Below are positions 1-5,401 of a stretch of DNA of 10,793 nucleotides, piece by piece. The stretch is taken from NCBI GenBank assembly GCA_003168235.1, contig PMSZ01000205.1, positions 1 through 10,793 on the forward strand. Direction: 5' to 3'. A model generated the notes under the pieces. That model searched no databases. It was not told the DNA's origin and saw nothing but the letters and a program-made list of their open reading frames with translations. This stretch comes from Acidobacteriaceae bacterium. Its GTDB lineage: Bacteria; Acidobacteriota; Terriglobia; Terriglobales; Acidobacteriaceae. Each line of letters opens with the position of its first letter. The stretch's first letter is position 1. The translations under genes and the position numbers were made by a program.

Positions 1-191
1 TCGAGCCCGAATGGGAGGGTTTTGTAACGCTCGAAATCTCCAACACCACTCCGTAGCCCGCGAAGATCTACGCCAACGAAGGTCTTTGCCAGATCCTTTT
101 CTTCCAGTCCGACGAAGTCTGCGAGACCAGCTACAAAGATCGCAAAGGAAAATACCAGTCGCAAAAGGGAATTGTGCTGCCCAAGCTGTAG
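1..191 (+). pseudogene. dcd: dCTP deaminase, C-terminal part, interrupted by an in-frame TAG
   Basis: Read in the frame starting at base 3, this gives the C-terminal ~62 residues of a trimeric dCTP deaminase, the enzyme that converts dCTP to dUTP (or, in bifunctional forms, to dUMP) for thymidylate synthesis. Visible family segments are EPEWEGFVTLEISNTTP, PAKIYANEGLCQILFF and the C-terminal GKYQSQKGIVLPKL, ending at TAG 189-191. The Glu of TLEI corresponds by family alignment to the catalytic Glu (Glu138 in E. coli). The reading frame is broken by TAG at 54-56, where homologues usually have Leu (TTP-L-PAKIY). It would remove the last ~44 residues, including the conserved Tyr/Lys/Gln tail that closes over the nucleotide. 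The 5' part lies outside the window, so it is unknown whether other lesions exist. The downstream part remains perfectly conserved, so the lesion is recent, a sequencing error, or a readthrough codon. Confidence 0.8.
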
Positions 192-201
192 TCCGGCCGT
201 C

Positions 202-921
202 TATTGCAAGTGTGCGGCACTCGTCGAGTTGGGCCGGTTCAAGGGGCAAGTTAATAGCGCTCCACAATTGCTGGGCGTCATGCGCCAGTCTGACGCCGTC
301 CAGACGCTCTTCGCCAGGCATGAACATTACCTCCACCTGCGTTGCGCCCAAAATCGCAAGGATGCTTCATGCGATGCCGATCACGCCCTCGAATCCGACG
401 TTGACGCCAAGACCGCATTCCTCGGTCCCGAAATTCTGGCCATCCCTGAAGATCGCCTGAACGCGTTCTTCCACCAGGAACCGGCGCTCGCCGCATATCG
501 TTTCACGCTTTCGGGAATTCGGCGTGACGCGCCCCATCTGTTGTCCGGCCCCGAGCAGTCGCTGCTCGATCAATTTCAGCCCCAGATTGCCGACTGGCAA
601 TACGACCTCTACCAACAGATCGTCGCCGGCATCTCCTTCGGGACCGTGAAGACGAAATCGGGCGAGTTCGACGTAGTCCGCCAGCGCAACCTGATCGCCG
701 CGGATCCCGACGGGCGTGTGCGCGAAGAAGGATTCAAGCGCAGGTTCGCTGGATTCGCCGGCCAGCGCGATCTGCTCGCTTTTGCGCTCATCCAAACTGT
801 TCGAGCGCAGAATCTTCTCGCCAGAACACACCACTATGCCGACGCGCCCGCCCGCAAGTACGAGAGCCTCGATTTCAAGCCAGAGGACACGCCAGCTTTC
901 GGAATTGAATACAGAAAGTGA
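202..921 (+). pseudogene. M3-family oligoendopeptidase fragment, catalytic domain absent
   Basis: About 230 codons match the N-terminal, pre-catalytic helical region of M3-family oligoendopeptidases (PepF type), cytoplasmic zinc peptidases that cut oligopeptides. Recognisable stretches are FLGPEILAIPEDRL, LAAYRFTLSGIRRDAPHLLS, the WQYDLYQQIV segment, and REEGFKRRFAGFAGQRDLLAFALIQ leading to ARTHHYADAPARKYESLDFKPEDT. Homology stops near base 895, after which the frame runs through unrelated sequence to TGA 919-921. The HEXXH zinc-binding domain, normally in the second half of a ~560-600-residue protein, is missing. There is no credible start: an open frame can be traced back to TTG 172, but that overlaps the dcd tail in another frame and has no ribosome binding site. 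Both ends are therefore truncated, and I read it as a relic left by deletion. Expression as a short protein cannot be excluded. Confidence 0.72.
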
Positions 922-927
922 TCCCTG

Positions 928-956
928 TTGACCAGACAGCAGGTGGCCAATAATGC
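928..956 (+). promoter_or_regulatory. weak candidate sigma70 promoter
   Basis: TTGACC at 928-933 is a good -35 element. The best -10-like hexamers at suitable spacing (ATAATG, spacer 16, or TAATGC, spacer 17) are poor. It lies ~80 bases before the DUF4386 gene, which otherwise has no visible promoter. Low confidence. Confidence 0.25.
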
Positions 957-994
957 GCCAATACTTGTGAGGGGCACCTCGATTTCTTGGCGGA

Positions 995-1029
995 CGGCGA
1001 TCGCGAATCGCCGCTCTCCTCTTGAGAGG
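995..1029 (+). promoter_or_regulatory. two small hairpins in the leader of the DUF4386 gene
   Basis: Bases 995-1001 (CGGCGAT) pair perfectly with 1007-1013 (ATCGCCG) around a 5-nt loop. Just downstream, CCTC 1018-1021 pairs with GAGG 1026-1029 around TTGA. The second pairing covers the Shine-Dalgarno GAGAGG (1024-1029) of the gene starting at 1037. Together they could lower or regulate translation initiation. The sequences are seen directly; the function is inference. Confidence 0.35.
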
Positions 1030-1036
1030 CTATGAA

Positions 1037-1648
1037 ATGATGGAACGGCTTGCAGCAACATCGCCGCGTTTCAAGGCCAGGATTACCGGTATCGTTTATC
1101 TGCTTTACTTTCTGACGGCAGTATCCGCCGAGGTTTTCGTTGGCCGGGGCCGGGTTGTTTTATATGACACCGTCAGTCTCATCGCGAACGCGTTCTACAT
1201 CGCCGTGACGCTGCGCTTCTATTCCATGTTTAAGCCGGTGAACCGGAGCCTCTCTGGGCTCGCGGCGCTCCTTAGCTTGGCAGGATGCGCGAAAGAGATA
1301 CTCAGACTTTTTAATCTCGCTCCCCTCAAAGTCAACACGCTGGTATTTTTCGCGCCCTATTGCCTCCTGCTCGGCTACCTCATTTTCAAGTCGACCTTTC
1401 TACCTCGAATTCTGGGCGTGCTGATGGCGTTGGCGGGTTTGGGTTGGCTGATCTTTCTGTCACCGCTGGCAAGCCATCTGACCATCTATCTTAAGATCCT
1501 CGGCTTCATCGCGGAAGCATCGCTGATGCTGTGGCTCCTCGTGATGGGTGTGAATATCCCGAAGCGCAAGAGAAAGCAAGGGCCGGGCGAATTAGCGGAG
1601 CGAAGCCAGCCATTGGGGGATACGACTGCATTGGCGGACGGCCGTTAG
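1037..1648 (+). CDS. DUF4386 family integral membrane protein
   Basis: A 203-residue, strongly hydrophobic protein of the DUF4386 family, whose function is unknown. Family signatures are the N-terminal SPRFKARITGIVYLLYFLTA, the central FKPVNRSLSGLAALLSLAGC, the STFLPRILGVLMALAGLGWL segment and the last helix ending LWLLVMGVN. About six membrane segments are likely, near residues 15-33, 42-60, 70-86, 98-114, 122-142 and 148-172. It is somewhat shorter than usual for the family (about 220-240 residues); the segment between the first two helices is reduced. After the last helix there is a basic PKRKRKQ stretch and a tail of ~25 residues of no recognisable family. I chose ATG 1037 because GAGAGG lies 7 nt upstream; a TTG at 1022 in the same frame has no such site. 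It stands alone between the pseudogene relics and a convergent gene. Confidence 0.82.
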   Translation: MMERLAATSPRFKARITGIVYLLYFLTAVSAEVFVGRGRVVLYDTVSLIANAFYIAVTLRFYSMFKPVNRSLSGLAALLSLAGCAKEILRLFNLAPLKVNTLVFFAPYCLLLGYLIFKSTFLPRILGVLMALAGLGWLIFLSPLASHLTIYLKILGFIAEASLMLWLLVMGVNIPKRKRKQGPGELAERSQPLGDTTALADGR

Positions 1649-1740
1649 GAGAAGACGGACCAACACGTTTTCTGGTACACAGGTCATTGCGTAGCTGTCG
1701 AAAGCGGGCGATTACACGCAGACGCTGAAGAAGATTCGCT

Positions 1741-2478
1741 CTACGCGCGGCGGCGGTAGAAAATGTTGAACTCGAATCCGGGATTCGGGGGAAAGATTTC
1801 CGCAATCTTGCGCAGGCGTTCGGCCATGGGAGCGGGGGCCAGCAGGGGATAGTCGCGCTCCCGCAGATCGTAATAATCGACATCGAGATAGAGCGAGAGG
1901 AGGTAGATAGAAATGGCGTCGGCGAAGCTGGCGGCCAAATAATCGTTCTTGGACTTTTCCGCATCGGTGCCGTGGGCGGTGGCGAATTTGCGCGCCTCAT
2001 AGGCGTCAAGCGAAGTTTCACCGCGCACACCCGACTCCGCTTGCTGCCAGACCAGGTCGGCAAAACTCTGCGATACTCCGGCACGTTCGACCAGGGCATG
2101 CCCGACATTGATGTAGAACTCGAACGCGACGGAAAATTTGTCGTCCATCAAACGAGTGGAAATGAAGACGCATTGCGCGTCGCCCAGATTCAAGTTGCGA
2201 TGGCAAACGGCGTTGTCGCTGAGAGCCACATCGTAGCGGTCGGCGATGACGGTTTCGTCGCCCTGGGTCACGGTGAGCGGCACGAAATAATACGCCTTGC
2301 GGCTGAGGGCGGAGGCGATGGGCACGGGGACGGCGGCAATCATGCGCTCGAGATCATTGCTGGCAATGGTGATCTCGCCGGCGCGGGCGTAGCAGATGCC
2401 ATTTGGCGCCTGGGAAACCGGACTGCTTTGCACGATCTCCGCGGGGCTGCGGGTGATCGCGGAGGCGGTTTGCGACAT
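1741..2478 (-). CDS. conserved hypothetical protein, function unknown
   Basis: A 245-residue soluble protein with no signal peptide or membrane segment and no motif I recognise. Visible features are a Ser/Ala/Gln-rich start (residues 1-25), a region around YYFVPLTVTQGDE (63-75), a VCHRNLNLGDAQC stretch (91-103) with two Cys and a His that might bind metal or form a disulfide, and a C-terminal half rich in aromatic and acidic residues (YLDVDYYDLRERDYPLL, 197-213). It ends in FYRRRA. Codon positions look like a genuine gene: the third positions are GC-rich, and competing frames on the other strand read as low-complexity shadows. ATG 2478 is the best start although no Shine-Dalgarno precedes it; TACAAT lies 6 nt upstream, which fits a leaderless transcript. 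It is convergent with the DUF4386 gene and divergent from the arsR-type gene. Confidence 0.7.
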   Translation of the reverse strand: MSQTASAITRSPAEIVQSSPVSQAPNGICYARAGEITIASNDLERMIAAVPVPIASALSRKAYYFVPLTVTQGDETVIADRYDVALSDNAVCHRNLNLGDAQCVFISTRLMDDKFSVAFEFYINVGHALVERAGVSQSFADLVWQQAESGVRGETSLDAYEARKFATAHGTDAEKSKNDYLAASFADAISIYLLSLYLDVDYYDLRERDYPLLAPAPMAERLRKIAEIFPPNPGFEFNIFYRRRA

Positions 2479-2484
2479 GACGGT

Positions 2485-2490
2485 ATTGTA
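2485..2490 (-). promoter_or_regulatory. -10 box (TACAAT) of a probable leaderless transcript
   Basis: On the minus strand TACAAT (5 of 6 to consensus) ends 6 nt before the ATG at 2478. A transcript from it would start at or next to the ATG, which explains the absence of a Shine-Dalgarno. The -35 region at normal spacing (around 2508-2513, minus strand GCAGTC) is poor, so activator help or another sigma factor is possible. Confidence 0.45.
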
Positions 2491-2574
2491 GCGTAGTTGT
2501 GCTGCGGGACTGCGCGTTTGCTTCGCTCGTGCTGCTGAGACCTCGCCTGCGACCTTGCCGTGAAATTCCAGGTT

Positions 2575-2630
2575 TTTCCTGCCATGAGCATCGATCTTTT
2601 ATGCGATCGGCATTCGATCGGCGCAGGAAA
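2575..2630. repeat. phased CGATC repeats inside an inverted repeat, divergent intergenic region
   Basis: CGATC occurs at 2592-2596, and as CGATCGGC at 2604-2611 and 2615-2622, that is at 12- and 11-bp steps, about one helical turn each. The group is bracketed by 7-bp inverted arms TTTCCTG (2575-2581) and CAGGAAA (2624-2630). It lies just upstream of the -35 box at 2643 and between two divergent genes. It looks like a binding site for a regulator that acts on one face of the helix; no known motif is recognised. Confidence 0.4.
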
Positions 2631-2642
2631 TTTATTTTGTGC

Positions 2643-2672
2643 TTGACATATTCCCATATAGGTATATATATT
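2643..2672 (+). promoter_or_regulatory. sigma70-type promoter with internal palindrome, ArsR-gene operon
   Basis: A perfect -35 TTGACA (2643-2648) is followed by TATATT (2667-2672, spacer 18) or an overlapping TATATA (2665-2670, spacer 16). Between the boxes ATATA-GG-TATAT (2656-2667) is a perfect 12-bp palindrome, well placed to be the operator of the ArsR-family repressor encoded immediately downstream. The -10 ends 7 nt before ATG 2680 and no Shine-Dalgarno exists, so the first gene is probably translated from a leaderless mRNA. Promoter boxes are seen directly; repressor binding is inferred. Confidence 0.75.
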
Positions 2673-2679
2673 CTGCTGC

Positions 2680-3021
2680 ATGGCCAGGGCGGCGACGACG
2701 TCGGATGCGTTCAACGCGGTAGCCGAGCCGCGGCGCCGCGAGATCCTGAATTACCTGGCGCTGGCAGAACGGCCGGTGGGCGACATCGTGGCGGGTCTTG
2801 GTCTGGAGCAACCATCGGTGTCGAAGCATCTGCGAGTGCTGCGCGACGTTGGGTTGGTGAGGGTGCGGCGCAACGGGAGGCACATGCTATATCGAACGAA
2901 CGCCGAGGCAATCCGTCCACTGCACGACTGGACGAAAACATTTGAACGCTTCTGGGGACACCAACTGAGCCGCATCAAGGAGCGGGCCGAAGCAGGAAGC
3001 AAAGAGCCGGACAAAGAATGA
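2680..3021 (+). CDS. ArsR-family winged-helix repressor
   Basis: A 113-residue DNA-binding regulator of the ArsR/HTH_20 type. The winged helix-turn-helix spans about residues 11-75: AVAEPRRREILNYL is the first helix, DIVAGLGLEQPSVSKHLRVL the turn and recognition helix, and VRVRRNGRHMLYR the wing. The C-terminal helix contains the LHDWTKTFERFW pattern typical of the subgroup that is encoded next to SRPBCC/AHSA1 proteins. It has no cysteine at all, so the classical metal-thiolate sensing site (ELCVCDL) is absent and the ligand is unknown. It is the first gene of the cluster 2680-5051 and most likely represses its own promoter through the palindrome at 2656-2667. ATG 2680 fits homologous N-termini. 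A gap of 34 bp separates it from the next gene. Confidence 0.9.
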   Translation: MARAATTSDAFNAVAEPRRREILNYLALAERPVGDIVAGLGLEQPSVSKHLRVLRDVGLVRVRRNGRHMLYRTNAEAIRPLHDWTKTFERFWGHQLSRIKERAEAGSKEPDKE

Positions 3022-3055
3022 AGCCGAGTGAGACCGCGAAAGCGAGGAGGAAGTG

Positions 3056-3529
3056 ATGAGCACGATTACGACAACGCCTTCAATAGTGCGAGGAATCGAA
3101 AATTTGACATTAACCGTAGTTCAGGAAATCCATGTACGAGCGACGCTGGAAAAAACATTTGCGGCGTTGCTCGAACAGATCGGCCCGGGGAACGAGACGC
3201 CCGATGGCACGAAGATGCCGATGAAGATCGAGCCTTGGCCGGGAGGGCGATGGTTTCGCGACTTGGGCAACGATAGCGGGCATTTTTGGGGACACGTGCA
3301 GGCGATCAAGCGGCCGACGCTGCTGGAGATTAGCGGACCGCTGTTTATGTCTTATGCGGTTGTTTCCAACCTGCAGTACCGGCTGAGTGAAGCGGATGGC
3401 GGCACGCTGATCAAGTTCCATCATAAGGCGTTGGGCATAATCCAGGACGACCACCGGCAAGGCGTGAGTAAGGGTTGGGCCCACATTATGACGAGCCTCC
3501 GTGCCCGCGCGGAAGCTGTTTCGCGTTGA
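3056..3529 (+). CDS. SRPBCC / AHSA1-type protein
   Basis: A 157-residue protein of the SRPBCC superfamily (START/Bet v1-like helix-grip fold, AHSA1 branch), a cytoplasmic family that holds hydrophobic ligands in a deep cavity; the ligand here is unknown. Evidence includes the opening strand and helix VVQEIHVRATLEKTFAALLE (21-40), the turn PWPGGRWFRD (60-69), WGHVQAIKRPTLLEISGP (78-95), the strand block LQYRLSEADGGTLIKFHHKALG and the final long helix starting at GWAHIMTSL. ATG 3056 is preferred because AGGAGG (3045-3050) is 5 nt upstream; a GTG at 3053 would be only 2 nt away. It is the second gene of the cluster, and pairing with an ArsR-type repressor is a very common arrangement in Acidobacteriota and Actinobacteria. 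Confidence 0.85.
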   Translation: MSTITTTPSIVRGIENLTLTVVQEIHVRATLEKTFAALLEQIGPGNETPDGTKMPMKIEPWPGGRWFRDLGNDSGHFWGHVQAIKRPTLLEISGPLFMSYAVVSNLQYRLSEADGGTLIKFHHKALGIIQDDHRQGVSKGWAHIMTSLRARAEAVSR

Positions 3530-3547
3530 GCGGAAGGAGGTCGGGTC

Positions 3548-3796
3548 ATGTGTCCAGCATGCTTTGCGAATGTGGGATGGATAGCAGGCAGCGCGATGTC
3601 AATGGGCGGTGTGACGGCGCTGGCGGCGAAAGTTTTCCGCCCGAACAAAACGAAGGACATAAAGCAAAGGAGAACCGACGATGGCAACAACAATGAGCGA
3701 AGTCTCGAATGCGAAAGTAGTTCCGCAATCGGAGTGGCTAACGGCGCGAAAGGAATTACTGACCAAAGAAAAAGAGTTTACGCGGCTGCGCGATGA
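3548..3796 (+). CDS. small CPAC-motif membrane-anchored protein, overlapping DUF899 gene
   Basis: A short protein beginning MCPACFANVGWIAGSAMS: a CxxC motif at Cys2/Cys5 directly followed by one hydrophobic segment (about residues 6-30) and then a basic, polar tail. I recall similar tiny proteins of ~45-55 residues beside DUF899 genes in Acidobacteriota; no function is known, but a redox or metal role for the CxxC is plausible. The start is firm: AAGGAGG (3534-3540) lies 7 nt before ATG 3548. The frame stays open to 3796, 116 bp inside the DUF899 gene that starts at 3681. The last ~38 residues read from the DUF899 sequence in another frame and look non-native, so the natural stop may have been lost or shifted. 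The first ~40 residues are the supported part. Confidence 0.6.
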   Translation: MCPACFANVGWIAGSAMSMGGVTALAAKVFRPNKTKDIKQRRTDDGNNNERSLECESSSAIGVANGAKGITDQRKRVYAAAR

Positions 3797-4487
3797 AATC
3801 AGCCGGGAGCGGCGCGAGTTGCCGTGGGAAAAGGTCGCCAAGCAATACTTGTTCGATGGCGCGAAGGGCAAGCAGGCATTGTCCGATCTTTTCGGCGGAC
3901 GTAGCCAGCTGATTGTGTATCACTTCATGTTGGGCCCGGGATGGAAGGAAGGTTGTCCGAGTTGTTCGTTCCTGGCGGACACATTCGATGGCGTGACCGT
4001 TCATCTGGCGCAACGGGACGCGACGCTGGTGGCGGTTTCGCGAGCGCCCTTGCCTGAGATCGAGGCTTTTCAGAAGCGCATGGGGTGGCGATTTCCATGG
4101 GTGTCTTCATTCGGGAATGAATTCAACTCCGACTATCATGTTTCGTTCACGAAGGAAGAAATGGCGCAGGGCAAGGTCTCCTACAACTATGGGCCGACGG
4201 AATTTCCATCAGAGGAAGCTCCCGGCGCGAGCGTGTTTTACAAGAATAGCGACGGAGAGATCTTCCACACGTATTCCGCATATGCGCGCGGGCTCGACAT
4301 ATTGCTCCCGGCATACAACTTTCTCGACATGACGCCGAAGGGCCGCGACGAAGACGGATTGCCTTGGCCGATGGCGTGGGTGCGACATCATGACCGGTAC
4401 TCCGCAGGGATAGTCGATGTGAAGGAGCTGTCGGCGACACCTGCGAGTTCGGATGCGACTTGCTGCCCGGAAGCGGCGCAGAGTTAG
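3681..4487 (+). CDS. DUF899 thioredoxin-like protein
   Basis: A 268-residue DUF899 (PF05988) protein, a thioredoxin-fold family of unknown biochemical function, probably cytoplasmic. Family landmarks in order: EWLTARKELLTKEKEFTRLRDE (19-39), ELPWEKV (46-52), SQLIVYHFMLGPGWKEGCPSCSF with the CPSC pair at Cys92/Cys95, RDATLVAVSRAPL (112-124), KRMGWRFPWVSSFG (132-145), DYHVSFTKEE, FPSEEAPG and GEIFHTYSAYARGLD, ending with WVRHHDRY (233-240). The tail carries an extra CC pair (261-262). Length and domain are complete. AAGGAGA at 3667-3673 sits 7 nt before ATG 3681. It lies in the ArsR-led cluster between a CPAC miniprotein and a DinB protein. Related proteins are sometimes annotated as thioredoxin or dithiol-disulfide isomerase; I can support the fold and the CxxC motif but not a reaction. 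Confidence 0.9.
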   Translation: MATTMSEVSNAKVVPQSEWLTARKELLTKEKEFTRLRDEISRERRELPWEKVAKQYLFDGAKGKQALSDLFGGRSQLIVYHFMLGPGWKEGCPSCSFLADTFDGVTVHLAQRDATLVAVSRAPLPEIEAFQKRMGWRFPWVSSFGNEFNSDYHVSFTKEEMAQGKVSYNYGPTEFPSEEAPGASVFYKNSDGEIFHTYSAYARGLDILLPAYNFLDMTPKGRDEDGLPWPMAWVRHHDRYSAGIVDVKELSATPASSDATCCPEAAQS

Positions 4488-4544
4488 GTTCGAACGGAAC
4501 AATTGGCGCAATATTTTTCGCGATAGGTTAAGGAGGGACCGACG

Positions 4545-5051
4545 GTGACGACCATGTTTGAGCCAATGTTGGATGAATTCCGCGAGGAAGCCGCGGTGAC
4601 CAAGCGAGTTTTGGAGAGAGTTCCGGCGGACAAGCTGGCGTGGAAACCGCACGCGAAATCGATGTCGCTTGGGCAATTGGCCATGCACATCGCCACGGTT
4701 CCGGGAAGCCTGACGAAGATCACGTGGGAGGACGAGTTCGAAATCTCGCAGGCCAATTTCAATCCACCCCTGCCAAAGGATGTGAAAGAGATTCATGCTG
4801 CGTTCGAGCAGAGCGTGCGTGAGGTGGAAGAATGTCTGAAGCGGATGACGGAACAGCTAGCGCAAGGACACTGGCGTTTGATGTTCAGAGGTAAAGAGAT
4901 TTCGAGCAAGCCGCGGATCAGAGTTTTGCGCTCGATCATGCTGAACCACTGGTATCACCATCGCGGCCAGCTCTCGGTCTACTTGCGATTGCTGGATATT
5001 CCGGTGCCGGTGATCTATGGGCCCAGCGCGGACGAAAGCCCCTTCGGCTGA
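4545..5051 (+). CDS. DinB-family four-helix metalloprotein
   Basis: A 168-residue DinB/YfiT-like protein: a four-helix bundle with a divalent metal held by three histidines. The likely triad is visible as His48 (LAMHIA), His135 and His139 (LNHWYHHRGQL, 133-143), the usual HxxxHRGQ arrangement. Characterised relatives include thiol S-transferases that use bacillithiol or mycothiol and maleylpyruvate isomerases, so a thiol-transfer or detoxification role is conceivable; the substrate is unknown. It is not DNA polymerase IV, which shares the dinB name. GTG 4545 is the start, since AAGGAGGG (4530-4537) is 7 nt upstream. An in-frame ATG at 4554 is further away. It is the last gene of the ArsR-led cluster, 57 bp after the DUF899 gene. 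Codon use matches its neighbours. Confidence 0.88.
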   Translation: MTTMFEPMLDEFREEAAVTKRVLERVPADKLAWKPHAKSMSLGQLAMHIATVPGSLTKITWEDEFEISQANFNPPLPKDVKEIHAAFEQSVREVEECLKRMTEQLAQGHWRLMFRGKEISSKPRIRVLRSIMLNHWYHHRGQLSVYLRLLDIPVPVIYGPSADESPFG

Positions 5052-5086
5052 ATGATGTGACCAGCCTACGTGCCCCAACATTGGTG

Positions 5087-5098
5087 TAGCCTTAAAGG
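5087..5098 (+). promoter_or_regulatory. possible -10 (TAGCCT) directly before the 5099 gene
   Basis: TAGCCT (5087-5092, TAnnnT) stands 6 nt before ATG 5099. An AAAGG touches the ATG with no spacing, so it is badly placed as a ribosome binding site. This would fit a leaderless transcript, but no good -35 is visible, and transcription may simply continue from the DinB gene 47 bp upstream. Confidence 0.25.
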
Positions 5099-5401
5099 AT
5101 GGCGAAAACGGGTTCCGACAGACCGCGTTGGATTGGAATTCCGGCGCGCGTCTTTGTATTTACATTTTTATTTACCGTGCTGACGTTTGCGGTCGCGCTG
5201 TTGTTGAGCATTCTGGGGACCGTGGTCTATTCGCAGGTGAAACACGTCGCGCCGAACATGGCGTTTGGCTATCGCCACATCGCGCTTCCGTGCGCCATTA
5301 CCGCGGGCGCGATTGTGCTGGTGCTGTCGCTGGGGATGGAGATCCGCAACTACCGGCAGCGAAAAGCGCTGGACGGGATTGAGCGGGTGAGTGGGGCATG
5401 A
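5099..5401 (+). CDS. small two-helix membrane protein, unknown function
   Basis: A 100-residue protein with a basic N-terminus (MAKTGSDRPRW), a long hydrophobic segment at about 16-44 (VFVFTFLFTVLTFAVALLL), a short loop with KHVAPNMAFGYRHIALP, a second hydrophobic segment at about 61-81 and a basic cytoplasmic tail (EIRNYRQRKALDG). It is predicted to sit in the inner membrane with both ends inside. No family is recognised, although similar small proteins occur in Acidobacteriota. Its stop TGA overlaps the next start as ATGA (5398-5401), so the hydrolase gene downstream is translationally coupled to it. The start lacks a well-placed Shine-Dalgarno. Confidence 0.65.
   Translation: MAKTGSDRPRWIGIPARVFVFTFLFTVLTFAVALLLSILGTVVYSQVKHVAPNMAFGYRHIALPCAITAGAIVLVLSLGMEIRNYRQRKALDGIERVSGA

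Noticed and set aside
11..460. 149-codon open frame on the plus strand
   Set aside because: It overlaps the dcd tail and M3 fragment in the wrong frame; composition is Arg/Ser-rich shadow with no family resemblance.
1649..1740. Stretch GDYTQTLKKIRST readable on the plus strand near 1707-1745, suggesting a decayed gene
   Set aside because: Too short, interrupted by a stop just upstream, and no family could be assigned.
1972..2496. 174-codon plus-strand frame opposite the hypothetical gene
   Set aside because: Gly/Asp-rich low-complexity translation typical of an antisense shadow; no ribosome binding site.
4209..4796. 195-codon minus-strand frame across DUF899 and DinB genes
   Set aside because: It spans the ends of two well-supported genes and is Arg/Leu-rich without domain similarity.
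4545..5051. DinB as a DNA-damage polymerase
   Set aside because: The protein has the DinB/YfiT His-triad fold and no Y-family polymerase motifs; the shared name is historical.
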